DNA of 64,000 nucleotides from an uncultured Bacteroidales bacterium. GTDB lineage: Bacteria > Bacteroidota > Bacteroidia > Bacteroidales > P3. This document shows, piece after piece, positions 48,521-57,769 of the stretch; positions within the stretch are counted from its first letter, which is position 1, and each line of letters begins with the position of its first letter. The position numbers were made by a program, and so were the translations under genes. The notes beneath the pieces were generated by a model. The model saw only the letters and a list, made by a program, of their open reading frames with translations. It made no database searches and was not told the origin of the DNA. The stretch spans positions 62,001 through 126,000 of the forward strand of contig CASEWE010000002.1 of assembly GCA_949291555.1 (NCBI GenBank). Direction: 5' to 3'.

Positions 48521-49180
48521 ATGGATATACGAATCTTAGACCAGATGCCGTCGCAATTCGCCCGCTTCATGGCCGAATTGCGCGATGAGCGGATCCAAAC
48601 CGACCCCATGCGGTTCCGCCAGAACTTGCGCCGCATAGGAAGCATCTTCGCCTATGAAATCAGCAAGGAACTCCGTTACGCCAACGCCAGCATCCAGACC
48701 CCGTTGGGCGAGAAGATCATGCTCACCCCGGCCGAAGAGCCGGTCGTGGCCAGCATCCTCCGGGCCGGAATCCCGCTGCACGAGGGCATTCTCTCGGTGT
48801 TCGACCGCGCCAGCAGCGCGTTCGTGTCGGCCTACCGCAAGCACGATGAAACCGGGGCTTTCCAGATAAAACTGGAATATGTCTCCTGCCCGGAACTGCA
48901 AGGCAAGACCTTGATTCTCTGCGACCCGATGCTGGCAACAGGGTCGTCGATGGCCATTTGCCACAAGACCTTGTCGGAATACGGCCGGCCGGCCCATACC
49001 CATATCGTTTCGGTCATTGCCGCCCAGGAAGGGATAGACTTCCTCCAAAAACAGCTTCCTTATTCCGATTGCACCCTCTGGGTAGGCTCGATCGACGAGG
49101 AGCTGACCGCCCAGTCTTACATCGTGCCGGGCTTGGGCGATGCCGGGGATCTGGCCTTCGGGCAGAAAATCCAAGGCTGA
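48521..49180 (+). CDS. upp: Uracil phosphoribosyltransferase
   Basis: This encodes 219 residues, close to the usual 208-220. The ATG at 48521 (MDIRILDQMPSQF) is preferred over an in-frame TTG at 48482 that falls inside the promoter. The PRPP-binding loop is present as LILCDPMLATGSSM (residues about 127-140). The uracil-binding C-terminus reads YIVPGLGDAGDLAFG. The enzyme makes UMP from uracil and PRPP in the cytosol for pyrimidine salvage. The CNNM-like gene follows after 47 bases with no visible promoter, so the two may be co-transcribed. Confidence 0.96.
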   Translation: MDIRILDQMPSQFARFMAELRDERIQTDPMRFRQNLRRIGSIFAYEISKELRYANASIQTPLGEKIMLTPAEEPVVASILRAGIPLHEGILSVFDRASSAFVSAYRKHDETGAFQIKLEYVSCPELQGKTLILCDPMLATGSSMAICHKTLSEYGRPAHTHIVSVIAAQEGIDFLQKQLPYSDCTLWVGSIDEELTAQSYIVPGLGDAGDLAFGQKIQG

Positions 49181-49227
49181 GGCAAGAACCGAGAACGTAA
49201 AATGCCGCTTGCAAATACCCCAAACCC

Positions 49228-50457
49228 ATGTTCCTGCTAATCCTTTACCTGCTTCTTGCCCTCTGCGTCTCTTTCCTCTGCTCGGTCCTGGAAGCGGTCT
49301 TGCTTTCCACCCCGCTCTCGCATATCGAGGTCATCAAGCACGAAATCCGGCTTTCGGCGGTACGCAACGGTTTCGGCCGGGGCGAACGCCGGCGCATGCG
49401 TTCGGCCCTGATTTTCGTGAAAGGGAAAAACCAGATCGACCGCTCCCTTTCGGCCATCCTCTCGCTCAACACCATTGCCCACACGGTAGGGGCGGCCGGG
49501 GTCGGGGCCCAGAGCGCGAAGGTATTCGGCGATGCTTACGTGGGGGTCACTTCGGCCTTGCTCACTTTCGTCATCCTGGTGTTTTCGGAAATCCTTCCCA
49601 AAAGCGTGGGAACCCGCTACTGGCGCACGCTCTGCCTGCCTGCCGGAAGGGTGATCCGGGTCTTAGTCTGGATCTGCTACCCGTTGGTGGTGCTTTCGGA
49701 GGGCATTTCGTGGATCGTGTGCCGGGGCAAGAAAGACCCGGGCGTGAGCCGGGAAGAGGTTTCGGCCATCGTGAGCATGGGGTCGAAAGAGGGCATTTTC
49801 GAAAAAGAGGAAATCCAAGGCCTGCGCAGCATCCTCGGGCTGCAAGACCTCCGCGTCCGCGACATCATGACCCCGCGCATCGTGACCGTGACGGCTTCGG
49901 AAGAAATGACCATGGGGGAATTTTACCGGGAACGGAATTACTTGAAGTTCTCGAGGATTCCGGTCTACGAGGCCGACAATCCCGACAACATTACCGGGTT
50001 CGTCCTGCTCAAGAACGTGTTCGAATTCGTGGCCGCCGACCGGCACGATGCCAAGCTCAAGGACATAAAACGCCCTATCTTCATTGCCACCGAAAGCCAG
50101 AAGCTGCTTAGCCTCTGGAACCGCATGCAGCAAGTCCCGGGTTCCGACCCGGTGACCCGTCCCGAGGAAAACCCCGCTCCCACTCCGGCTTCGGCTCCCG
50201 GCTCCATGATCATTCCGACCCGGCGCAAGCGCGAGCAGATTGCCATGGTGGTGGACGAATACGGGAGCTTCGTGGGCATCGTTACGGTGGAAGACATGGT
50301 GGAAACCATGCTGGGCATGGAAATCATCGACGAGAAGGACACGGTAACCGACATGCAGGAGTACGCCCGCAAGAAGTGGACGTCTTCTACCGCCTACCAC
50401 AAAATCAAGACGGAAGAGAGTTTGCTGAACGAGGGGAAGGCCCGCTCCGATTCATAA
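49228..50457 (+). CDS. CNNM/CorC-like membrane protein (DUF21 + CBS pair)
   Basis: This encodes 409 residues. The N-terminal DUF21/CNNM region has hydrophobic segments at about 1-25 (MFLLILYLLLALCVSFLCSV), 75-95, 105-130 and 140-165. A pair of CBS domains follows: VRDIMTPRIVTVTASEEMT (about 210) and KREQIAMVVDEYGSFVGIVTVEDMVETMLG (about 330-360, abbreviated here in part). A Pro-rich linker (TRPEENPAPTPASAPGS) separates the CBS motifs. The C-terminal CorC_HlyC domain usual in longer relatives is absent, which is normal for a shorter subfamily. Relatives are linked to magnesium or cobalt transport or efflux; the substrate cannot be read here. Confidence 0.9.
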   Translation: MFLLILYLLLALCVSFLCSVLEAVLLSTPLSHIEVIKHEIRLSAVRNGFGRGERRRMRSALIFVKGKNQIDRSLSAILSLNTIAHTVGAAGVGAQSAKVFGDAYVGVTSALLTFVILVFSEILPKSVGTRYWRTLCLPAGRVIRVLVWICYPLVVLSEGISWIVCRGKKDPGVSREEVSAIVSMGSKEGIFEKEEIQGLRSILGLQDLRVRDIMTPRIVTVTASEEMTMGEFYRERNYLKFSRIPVYEADNPDNITGFVLLKNVFEFVAADRHDAKLKDIKRPIFIATESQKLLSLWNRMQQVPGSDPVTRPEENPAPTPASAPGSMIIPTRRKREQIAMVVDEYGSFVGIVTVEDMVETMLGMEIIDEKDTVTDMQEYARKKWTSSTAYHKIKTEESLLNEGKARSDS

Positions 50458-50528
50458 CCGGCGAACCGCGGCCGGAACCAGGCCGAAGCACCGGGACGCG
50501 CCGGCTTGAAGGACCGTCCGGGCCGGCA

Positions 50529-53189
50529 TCAATGGAGTTCCACCACGGTGATTCCCGCCCCGCCCAGGTCTTCTTTCTGGTCGGCGAACGACTGCACATG
50601 CGGGTTTTTGGCCAGCATGCCCCGGATAAGCTGCCGAAGCACCCCGTTGCCTTTCCCGTGCAGGATTTCCAGATGCTTTTCCCCGAAAAGGACGGCTTGG
50701 TCTATCAGTTTCGAAACGCTTTCCACGGCCTCTTCCCCCCGGCTTCCGCGCAAGTCCACCTGCGGCCGGAAACGGAGTTTCTCGTCTGCGTAGTTCTCTA
50801 TCTTCACCGGCAAGGCGTTGCGGCTGGCCTCGTATTGCCTCGTTTCCTGGGCGTCCAAGGGAAGAAGCCTGTCTAAAGGAAGGTGCATGCTGATGTAGTC
50901 GAAATCCACCCGGGCCTGCTTGCCCTGGATTTCCCCGATGCGGGCCACGGTTTTCCCGCCGCCTTTGACCCGGACCAGCATGCCCGCTTGCAGGGGGCCG
51001 CCCGCCATGCCGGCGGTTTTCCCGTTTTTCCGGGCCGGATCGGGTTTGCGGGCGACCGCGGCCTGCCGGAGGGATTCGGCCGGCCGGGCGGCTTCGGGCC
51101 GAACCTCGCCCGGCCGGCTGGCCGATGCCAAGGCTTGCCCGGTTTCGCCGGTCGCAGCCGAAGCCGGAACACCGGCCTCGCCCGGAACGCAATCCGGGGA
51201 ACGGCCATCCGGGCCGCGGCGGTCCGGGCTGTCGGGAAAGTAGGCCGAAAGGCTGTCGGCCTGCCCTTCGAAGGGAAAGCCCTCTTCCATGGCCTGCTGC
51301 AAGCCCTTGCGCAAGCGAAGGGTGGTTTCCTTCTCCGCCTGGGCTTCGCGGATTTCCCGAATTGTCCGCTCAATAAGCGCGTTCGACTGCTTTACGAGCT
51401 GGCGGGCCTGGTCTTTGGCTTCGTGCATGAGCTTTGCCCGGTTTTCCTGCAACTGGGCCAGCAAGCCGTTGTATTTTTCCAAGGTGGCATGCAGCAATTC
51501 ATCGGCCACTTGCAATTCCTGCCGCTTCTTGCCGATTTCCTGCTTTTCCACCTCTATCTGCTGGAGTTCCTGCTCGAACGCCATCTGACGGCGGCCTACT
51601 TTCCGCTTGGCCTGCGCAAGCACCTTTTCCGGAAGGCCTATCTTGCGGGCTATCTCGAACGCGAACGAACTGCCGGGCAGCCCTTTCCGGAAAAGGTAGA
51701 GCGGACGGAGGTTCTCCTGGTCGAACAGCATGGCCCCGTTCACGATGCCCGGATGGTGGTTGGCCAGAAGCTTGAGGTTGGTGTAGTGGGTGGTAACAAT
51801 GCCCCAGGAGCCTTTCTGGAGAAGGTATTCCACGATTGCCTCGGCAATGGCGCCTCCCACCTGGGGTTCGGTGCCGCTTCCCAGCTCGTCGCTCAGGAAA
51901 AGGGTTCCCCGGCCGGCGTTTTCCATCCAGAAACGCATGTTCTTCAAATGCGAACTATAGGTGGAAAGGTCGTTCTCGATCGACTGCTCGTCGCCTATGT
52001 CTACGAAGATGTCGTGGAAGATCCCCATCCGGGAATCCTCGCGCATGCTGACCAGCAGGCCGCACTGGAGCATGTACTGCAAGAGCCCCACGGTCTTGAG
52101 GCAAACCGATTTCCCGCCCGCGTTCGGGCCGGAAATGACCACGATCCGCTCGCCCGGCTCCAAAACCAGGTCGAGCGGCACCACTTCGCCGGGCCGCCCG
52201 TCGGCGCGGGCGCGGGCGCGGGCTTCTTCTTTCTCCAGGTTCAGCAGAAGGAGCGGGTGCCGGGCTTGCCGCCACTCCATGCAAGGCGCGTTTTCCACCA
52301 CCGGCAAGCCGGCCTGGAGGCGGATGGCCAAGCGGGCTTTCGCCCGAAGGAAATCGACCGCGGAAAGGAAACGGTAGGCTTTGAGCAAAGCCTCCACGCC
52401 CGGGCGCAGGAACGAACTGAAGTCCTTTAATATCTGAATGATTTCCAGGCGCTCGTCGTTGCGCAGCTCCACAATCTCGTTGTTCAAGTTGAAGATTTCC
52501 TCCGGCTCCATGAACACGGTCTGCCCGGAAGAGGAAACATCGTGGATGAATCCGCGCATGCTCTTCTTGTAGGCCGAAGCCACCGGTATCACCAGGCGTT
52601 CGTTGCGCACGGTCACGTCGGCATCGTCTTCCACCCAGCCTTGCTGCCGGGCCAGGTTCATGTATTTGCCGATGTGCCGCTGGGTCTCGGCCGACTTGCG
52701 GCGGATAAGGCCGCGTATGCGCGAAAGGTTTTCGGAAGCATTGTCGCGGACTTCCCCGGTCGGGGAAAGAATCGTGTCGATTTTCGGCAGGATTCCGGGG
52801 TCGATTTCCAAACGGGCGGAAAAGGCGGCAAGCTGCGGGTAGGCCTCGGCATCGAGCCGGTTGAAATAGGCTTTTATGTCGCGCAAGGTGGCATAGGAGG
52901 CCCGAAGCCGCTGCAAGCCCTCCAAGGTGATATAAGTCCCTTCGATGCGCAAGGGGGCCAGTTCTTCGCCCAAGTCGTAGTAGTCCTGTTCCGGAAACGG
53001 GGCTTCGAGCATCAAAAGGCGCTTGAATTCGGCCGTCTGCCCGAGATAGGTCTTCAGTTTCGCGAAGTCGCGGATCGGGCTCATGCGCGAACACAAGCCG
53101 GCCGCCGACTTTGTGATGCACGCCTGCTGCAGCAGGCTTACGATGCGGTCGAAACCGATTTTCTGCGGAAAGCTCTGGGGAAAAGTCAA
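50529..53189 (-). CDS. mutS2: MutS2-type ATPase with Smr endonuclease domain
   Basis: This encodes 886 residues. A TTG at 53189 is proposed as the start because it begins TFPQSFPQKIGFD, the conserved MutS2 N-terminus, and no ATG is available; the longer frame from 53375 begins inside a promoter box. The MutS ATPase domain shows Walker A GPNAGGKS (about 351), LSDELGSGTEPQVGGA and TTHYTNLKLLA. A long coiled-coil-prone Gln/Glu/Lys-rich region follows, then the C-terminal Smr domain (VDLRGSRGEEAVESV, HGKGNGVLRQ). A Pro/Gly/Ala-rich insert (about 625-710) separates the coil from the KOW-like core. Relatives suppress recombination or rescue stalled ribosomes. It is not the mismatch repair MutS. Confidence 0.94.
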   Translation of the reverse strand: MTFPQSFPQKIGFDRIVSLLQQACITKSAAGLCSRMSPIRDFAKLKTYLGQTAEFKRLLMLEAPFPEQDYYDLGEELAPLRIEGTYITLEGLQRLRASYATLRDIKAYFNRLDAEAYPQLAAFSARLEIDPGILPKIDTILSPTGEVRDNASENLSRIRGLIRRKSAETQRHIGKYMNLARQQGWVEDDADVTVRNERLVIPVASAYKKSMRGFIHDVSSSGQTVFMEPEEIFNLNNEIVELRNDERLEIIQILKDFSSFLRPGVEALLKAYRFLSAVDFLRAKARLAIRLQAGLPVVENAPCMEWRQARHPLLLLNLEKEEARARARADGRPGEVVPLDLVLEPGERIVVISGPNAGGKSVCLKTVGLLQYMLQCGLLVSMREDSRMGIFHDIFVDIGDEQSIENDLSTYSSHLKNMRFWMENAGRGTLFLSDELGSGTEPQVGGAIAEAIVEYLLQKGSWGIVTTHYTNLKLLANHHPGIVNGAMLFDQENLRPLYLFRKGLPGSSFAFEIARKIGLPEKVLAQAKRKVGRRQMAFEQELQQIEVEKQEIGKKRQELQVADELLHATLEKYNGLLAQLQENRAKLMHEAKDQARQLVKQSNALIERTIREIREAQAEKETTLRLRKGLQQAMEEGFPFEGQADSLSAYFPDSPDRRGPDGRSPDCVPGEAGVPASAATGETGQALASASRPGEVRPEAARPAESLRQAAVARKPDPARKNGKTAGMAGGPLQAGMLVRVKGGGKTVARIGEIQGKQARVDFDYISMHLPLDRLLPLDAQETRQYEASRNALPVKIENYADEKLRFRPQVDLRGSRGEEAVESVSKLIDQAVLFGEKHLEILHGKGNGVLRQLIRGMLAKNPHVQSFADQKEDLGGAGITVVELH

Positions 53190-53372
53190 TTCTTCAAGAT
53201 GTTTACAAGGTTCAGGGAAAGGCTTGCAAGGTTGTCCGAGGCCGGGCGTCCGCGGGTTGACGGCCCGCCACGGGCCGCCGGACGGACCGCCGCGGGCCCC
53301 GATAACCGGCTGCGGGCCGACAAGCGGCCGCAAGCCATGCCGGGCCGCCTTCGGCCAAGCCCCATCCGGGCG

Positions 53373-53380
53373 CAAAAGTA
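53373..53380 (-). promoter_or_regulatory. -7 promoter box of mutS2
   Basis: On the minus strand TACTTTTG followed by CGCC is a strong -7 box about 184 bases before the proposed TTG start. The 53190-53630 gap between mutS2 and the TPR gene holds this box and the plus-strand box at 53543-53550, and nothing else I recognise. Confidence 0.5.
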
Positions 53381-53542
53381 CGCTTTTTTAGCGCTTTCCC
53401 GGGGATTTCCGGTTTTCAACGGTCCGAGTCCCGGAATCCGGCAGGATGCCGCGGCCCGCCATGGCCGCCGGCACGTTCCAACGGGAATACGCCGGCAACG
53501 GGCGGAACAAGACACGCAAGGCCGAGAATAGCGGGATTTTCG

Positions 53543-53550
53543 TATTTTTG
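53543..53550 (+). promoter_or_regulatory. -7 promoter box of the TPR regulator gene
   Basis: TATTTTTG matches TAnnTTTG, 80 bases before the ATG at 53631. No TTTG is found at the usual upstream spacing. Confidence 0.45.
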
Positions 53551-53630
53551 AAAATTGGCGCGAACAGGCCATGTCCCGGGCATGGAATCCCGGGAAAACT
53601 CCTGGGCTTGCGCCGTTTTAAACCGCCCTC

Positions 53631-55406
53631 ATGCAAAAAGGTACCGCCGCCCTTGCTGTTTTCCTGCTTTGGCTTCTCGCCTACGGAAGCCCCGCATCGG
53701 CTTCGCCCGTGGATTCGGTTGCCTTCTTCAAGGACGTTACGCGGGAAGACATCACGCCCGAACTCAACCGGAGGCTCGCCTGCATCGACCAGGCTATCGG
53801 CTACAGCCAGCGGCACAACGACCTTTACCACGAGCTCTATTTCCTGCAGCAACGCATCTCGACCAATTTCTCGCTCGCCCAGTACGATGTGCAGGACATC
53901 CTGGACGAATCCCTCCTGAAAATCGAAGAGGCGCTGGGCTCCTGCCCGGAAAACCGGAAAAAAGACTGGGAGCATCTCCACGTGCAGATGCTTTCCGACC
54001 GCTGCATCGCCAGCATCATGGCCAACGATTACGCCCAATGCGGCGAAATCCTCAACCGCCTTTCCGCCTTGTACCATAGCCCGTATGCCAAGGCCAAGGC
54101 GCACATGTGCCGGGGCATCATGGCCGCCCACAAGAAAGCCTTGCAAGACGCCTTGGAGCATTTCCGCCAAGCCGAGGCCTCGTTCTTGTCGATTCCCGAC
54201 CTCGAAGGCGTCTTCAAGGCCAAAGCCAACACGGGCTTGGCCCTTTTGAGCCTGCAACAGTACGAGCAAGCCATCTCGCTTTTCCTGCAATGCCACCAAT
54301 TGGCACTGGAACAGCATTACAAAGGCGACAAGCTGGTTTGTTCCTACCAGTACCTGGCGCAAGGCTACACGGGGATGGGCAATTACGCCCTGGCCAACCG
54401 GTATTACCAGGAGGCTATCCGGCTGGCCCGCGAATACAACCAGACCCGGCTGCTCTGCTTCACCCAGTTCAATTACGCCCGGAACCTTTTCTTGGCCAAG
54501 GAGTACGCGCAGGCCGAAACCGAAGCCCGGGAGGCGTTGAAGCTTTTCGAGGAAAACGCGCTTTCGCAAATGAAAGCCGAAACGCTCAACCTCCTCAAGG
54601 AAATCTACAAGGCCCGGGGCGACTACCGGGGCGCGTACTTCTACCAGGACCTCTACATAGACCTTATCGAGTCTTTCTACCTGGAAGAGCAAAGCAAGAA
54701 TCTGGAAAAGCTGGAGAGCAGCCTGGAAGATTACAAGCTCCGGCAAAAGCTCCAGGAGATAGAGCTCCACAAGACCAAAGACCGCTACCGCAACCTCCTC
54801 GTGGCCGTGCTGGTGGCCATTTCGATTGCCTTGGTGGTGGGCCTGGCGATCCTTTACCGGCGGTTTTTCCGGCAGAAACGGATCAACCATCTGGCCATGA
54901 AACGTATCGAGGAGCTGAATTTCCAGAACAAGGAACGGGCAGCCACCATCGAGAAACGGTTCCATTCCGAAATCGGTTCGCGCAACAAGGAACTCCTGGC
55001 AAATTCGCTGCTTTTCCTGCGCGTCAACAATCTGGCCTCCTCCCTGCTTGAAAAGATACAGGAACTCCGGCAGGCCTCTTCCCTGCAACCCAAAGACAAG
55101 GTGCTGCTGTACGAGATGGAGCATCTGGCCAAGGAGATGGATCCCGAACAGGATTGGGGCGAGTTCGAACTCTATTTCAAGGAAACCACGGGCGATTTCT
55201 TTTCGAAGCTCAGCCTCCGCTATCCTTCCTTGTCGGCCTACGAGAAGCGGGTCTGCGCCTTGTACAGCTTGGATTTGAGCAACAAGGAAATCGCCACCCT
55301 GCTCAACAAGTCCTTCCAGTCTATCAGCATGGCCAAAAGCCGGATCAAGAAGAAGATGGGCGTGGTCTCGGACGAGGATTTCGCAAAAGCCATCAAGGAA
55401 CTGTAG
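53631..55406 (+). CDS. TPR sensor-regulator with membrane segment and LuxR-like C-terminus
   Basis: This encodes 591 residues. A signal peptide (MQKGTAALAVFLLWLLAYG...) is followed by about 350 residues of TPR-like helices (AKAKAHMCRGIMAAHKKALQ, LAQGYTGMGNYALANRYYQE). A single membrane segment lies at about 388-412 (LLVAVLVAISIALVVGLAIL). A coiled coil (residues 415-490) follows, then a LuxR/GerE-like helix-turn-helix (LSAYEKRVCALYSLDLSNKEIATLL) near 530-555. The TPR part would be periplasmic and the HTH cytoplasmic. This architecture is common in Bacteroidota and is thought to couple an envelope signal to transcription. It stands alone between mutS2 (divergent) and the subtilase operon (convergent). 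Confidence 0.9.
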   Translation: MQKGTAALAVFLLWLLAYGSPASASPVDSVAFFKDVTREDITPELNRRLACIDQAIGYSQRHNDLYHELYFLQQRISTNFSLAQYDVQDILDESLLKIEEALGSCPENRKKDWEHLHVQMLSDRCIASIMANDYAQCGEILNRLSALYHSPYAKAKAHMCRGIMAAHKKALQDALEHFRQAEASFLSIPDLEGVFKAKANTGLALLSLQQYEQAISLFLQCHQLALEQHYKGDKLVCSYQYLAQGYTGMGNYALANRYYQEAIRLAREYNQTRLLCFTQFNYARNLFLAKEYAQAETEAREALKLFEENALSQMKAETLNLLKEIYKARGDYRGAYFYQDLYIDLIESFYLEEQSKNLEKLESSLEDYKLRQKLQEIELHKTKDRYRNLLVAVLVAISIALVVGLAILYRRFFRQKRINHLAMKRIEELNFQNKERAATIEKRFHSEIGSRNKELLANSLLFLRVNNLASSLLEKIQELRQASSLQPKDKVLLYEMEHLAKEMDPEQDWGEFELYFKETTGDFFSKLSLRYPSLSAYEKRVCALYSLDLSNKEIATLLNKSFQSISMAKSRIKKKMGVVSDEDFAKAIKEL

Positions 55407-55807
55407 GAAGGCATGGTCTCCTGTTCCGCTGGCAATCCTCGCGGGAAACCGCCGGGCCGCGGGCCGAAGAACGGGAAAGGGGAACCGCCCGAAAGAAAAA
55501 GCGCGCAAGATTTCTCCTGCGCGCCTGGAAACCCGGCCCGGAAAGCCGGGCCTTGAAAACCAACCAAAACCCAAAAACTTCTTTCTTTTCTCTTTCCCTT
55601 CCTGTTATCCGATTATCCGATTCTTCCTTCCCGCCGCCTTTCCATCTTCCTCTTCCCGCCCTCCGGGCCAATCCCATCGCCGGCCCTTTCTTTCCTCTTC
55701 CCTGTCCCCTCGGCCCGAAACCTTTTGCAGGAAACCGTTTCTGCAAGGCGGCCGCGCCAAGCTGTTCAAAATCCAAGCCACGGAAAAAACCCGGGCGACC
55801 GCCAAGG
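55407..55807. other. Convergent intergenic region with pyrimidine-rich tract
   Basis: This 401-base gap lies between two convergent genes. It holds a minus-strand terminator (55491-55524), a seven-base hairpin GGCCCGG-AAAG-CCGGGCC (55535-55552), and a C/T-rich tract at about 55574-55720 containing a doubled TTATCCGA. I see no gene in it. Confidence 0.5.
55491..55524 (-). terminator. Intrinsic terminator of the three-gene T9SS cargo operon
   Basis: On the minus strand GCGCGCA pairs with TGCGCGC (55518-55524 and 55501-55507) around a ten-base loop, followed by TTTTTCTTTC (55491-55500). It lies 284 bases after the subtilase stop. Confidence 0.6.
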
Positions 55808-57769
55808 CTAACGCGCGAACTTGAACGCTCGCACCGCGCCTGCTTTCGAAGCCCGGCCCACATACAGGCCCGGCAGCAGCCCGCCGATATCCACCGGGCC
55901 GCTGCCGCCCGGGAACTCGGCCACCTGCACGCCTTGCAGGTTGAAAACCGCGATGCGGTCGAACGCCTCGCCGCCTTCCACGTAAAGCAAGCCCCCGGCG
56001 CGGTCTACCCGCACCTGCAAGCCTTCTTCCTGCCGTGCCGGGCGCAAGGACGGCTCGCTGCCCGCCGTGGCCGAGGCCGAAACCGGGACGTAGGCCGTCA
56101 ACGAAACGCCTTCCTCGTAAACGGCCCGTATGCCGACAAAGCCTGCGGTGTCGTCAAGGGCATGCTGGAAGCGGGTTTCCGTCAAGCCGGCCTCTATCGC
56201 CTGGCCATTGCGGAAAAAGGTGTAGGAAAGCACGCCTTCTTCTTCCGGGCTTTCCCATGAAAGGTAACAGATTCCGGTTGCGGGATTCCAGTCGGCGCGA
56301 AGCCCGCGCACCATCCGGCCGGGAGCGCTTTCCGCCACCGCGAAGGCCTCGGGAAGGTAAATGCCCGTCTCTTTCGAGGACGCTTGCAAGATTTCCTGCA
56401 CCGAGTAGCCGTTCAGGCCGGGGTAATAGGAAAGCAGCAAAGCCGAGGCCGAAGCCACCAGCGGCGTGGCCATGGAAGTGCCGGCCATCATGTCGTAATA
56501 GCGGCCCGCAAAAGCCTCCTTGTCGGAAAGGTATTGGGTTATGCAGAAAGTGGAACTGAAAATCAGCTCCCTTTCCTGCAGCTGCCCGTTTTCCACATAG
56601 CTGCCGCCCGGAGCCCAGACATCGACCCAGTCGCCGTAATTGGAAAAGCTCGAACGGCTCCCGTCCGAATCCAAGGACCCTACCGAAATCACGCCCGGAT
56701 AAGCGGCCGGGTAGTTCGGCGCGTCTTTCTTGCCGTCGTTCCCGGCCGCGGCAACCAAGACGACGCCTTGCCGGGCAAGGCTCGAATACACTTCCTCCTC
56801 AACGGAACTGTACGTGTCCGAGCCATACGACATGCTGACCACCTTGGCCCCGTTCTCAACCGCCCAGACGACCCCTTGCAAGGTGCGGGTCATTTCCCGC
56901 GAGGAGGTTTCAGCCGTCTTGACCCCCATGACCGTGATCCCGCCGGCCACCGAGGCAATGCCGGTGCCGTTGCCGGTCAAAGCGCCCACCACGCCGGCGC
57001 AATGGGTCCCGTGCGACCACCCGTAGGCATCGCTCGGCATCTGCGCCGAACCTTGCGCCTGCTGGTTCACGCCCGACGGGGGCGAAGCGCTTCCGGCAAC
57101 GCCCAAGAAAGTATCGTAAAGATTGTCGTACAAGAGCTGCAGATCCTCATGGTCTCCCCATACAGCATTGTCGACCACCGCCGCTTTCACTTCGGATTTT
57201 CCTTGATAACGCCCATAGATTTCGGAATAGCCCACCATCTCGAGGTTCCATGAGGTATGGATGCTATCAATATTGCCAAAAAAATAGTCGCCGGGGTTTT
57301 TGCCGTCCTGCCCCGCAGGCTCCACCTGGATGGTCTGCAGGGGGACTTGTTCCACAAAAACCACTCTCGGGTCGTTCCGGAGCGCCTCGATGAACTCGGC
57401 CGTCTTCCGCACGCTGTCGAACTCGATGCGGAACACGTTGTCGAGCGTGGAAGCCCGGAACAGGTGCATGCTGTAGGCTACCGGCTTCAGCCCGTAGCGG
57501 GAACGCGCCGACTTGGCCGGGAAAAGGGAAGATACAGGGCATTCCCGCTCGGCCGACTTCACGTAAGAGACCGCATGGTCGGCGAACTTCACGTACAAAG
57601 CCCCCGGAACGTATTTTTCAGGCTCTTGCTTTCCCGTTGTCTGACCCAACGTTCGACCCGATGCTTGGCCCGATGCCCGGCCCGGCGGGCCGCCTGCCTC
57701 CGAAACCGGGCAGGCGAAAACCAGGCCGGCCATGAACAAGCCTGGCAAAAGGATTTTTCTTTTCAACAT
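55808..57769 (-). CDS. Subtilisin-like serine protease (S8), T9SS cargo
   Basis: This encodes 653 residues from the ATG at 57769, which gives a signal peptide (MLKRKILLPGLFMAGLVFAC). A linker of Gly/Arg/Ser/Thr repeats is followed by a propeptide-like region (EKYVPGALYVKF). The catalytic triad is visible: Asp in AVVDNAV (about 198), His in HGTHCAGVVG (about 252) and Ser in GTSMATPLV (about 430). The usual Asp-Thr-Gly around the Asp is replaced by Asp-Asn-Ala. A fibronectin-like domain lies at about 465-560, and the last 70 residues (IAVFNLQGVQVAEF ... LLPGLYVGRA) form a T9SS sorting domain. The start overlaps the stop of the Omp28-like gene by seven bases (ATGTTGA), which implies translational coupling. 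Probably a cell-surface or secreted protease. Confidence 0.94.
   Translation of the reverse strand: MLKRKILLPGLFMAGLVFACPVSEAGGPPGRASGQASGRTLGQTTGKQEPEKYVPGALYVKFADHAVSYVKSAERECPVSSLFPAKSARSRYGLKPVAYSMHLFRASTLDNVFRIEFDSVRKTAEFIEALRNDPRVVFVEQVPLQTIQVEPAGQDGKNPGDYFFGNIDSIHTSWNLEMVGYSEIYGRYQGKSEVKAAVVDNAVWGDHEDLQLLYDNLYDTFLGVAGSASPPSGVNQQAQGSAQMPSDAYGWSHGTHCAGVVGALTGNGTGIASVAGGITVMGVKTAETSSREMTRTLQGVVWAVENGAKVVSMSYGSDTYSSVEEEVYSSLARQGVVLVAAAGNDGKKDAPNYPAAYPGVISVGSLDSDGSRSSFSNYGDWVDVWAPGGSYVENGQLQERELIFSSTFCITQYLSDKEAFAGRYYDMMAGTSMATPLVASASALLLSYYPGLNGYSVQEILQASSKETGIYLPEAFAVAESAPGRMVRGLRADWNPATGICYLSWESPEEEGVLSYTFFRNGQAIEAGLTETRFQHALDDTAGFVGIRAVYEEGVSLTAYVPVSASATAGSEPSLRPARQEEGLQVRVDRAGGLLYVEGGEAFDRIAVFNLQGVQVAEFPGGSGPVDIGGLLPGLYVGRASKAGAVRAFKFAR

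Noticed and set aside
53190..53375. A longer MutS2 with 62 extra N-terminal residues.
   Set aside because: Its TTG start lies within the TACTTTTG promoter box, and the extra residues are not MutS2-like.
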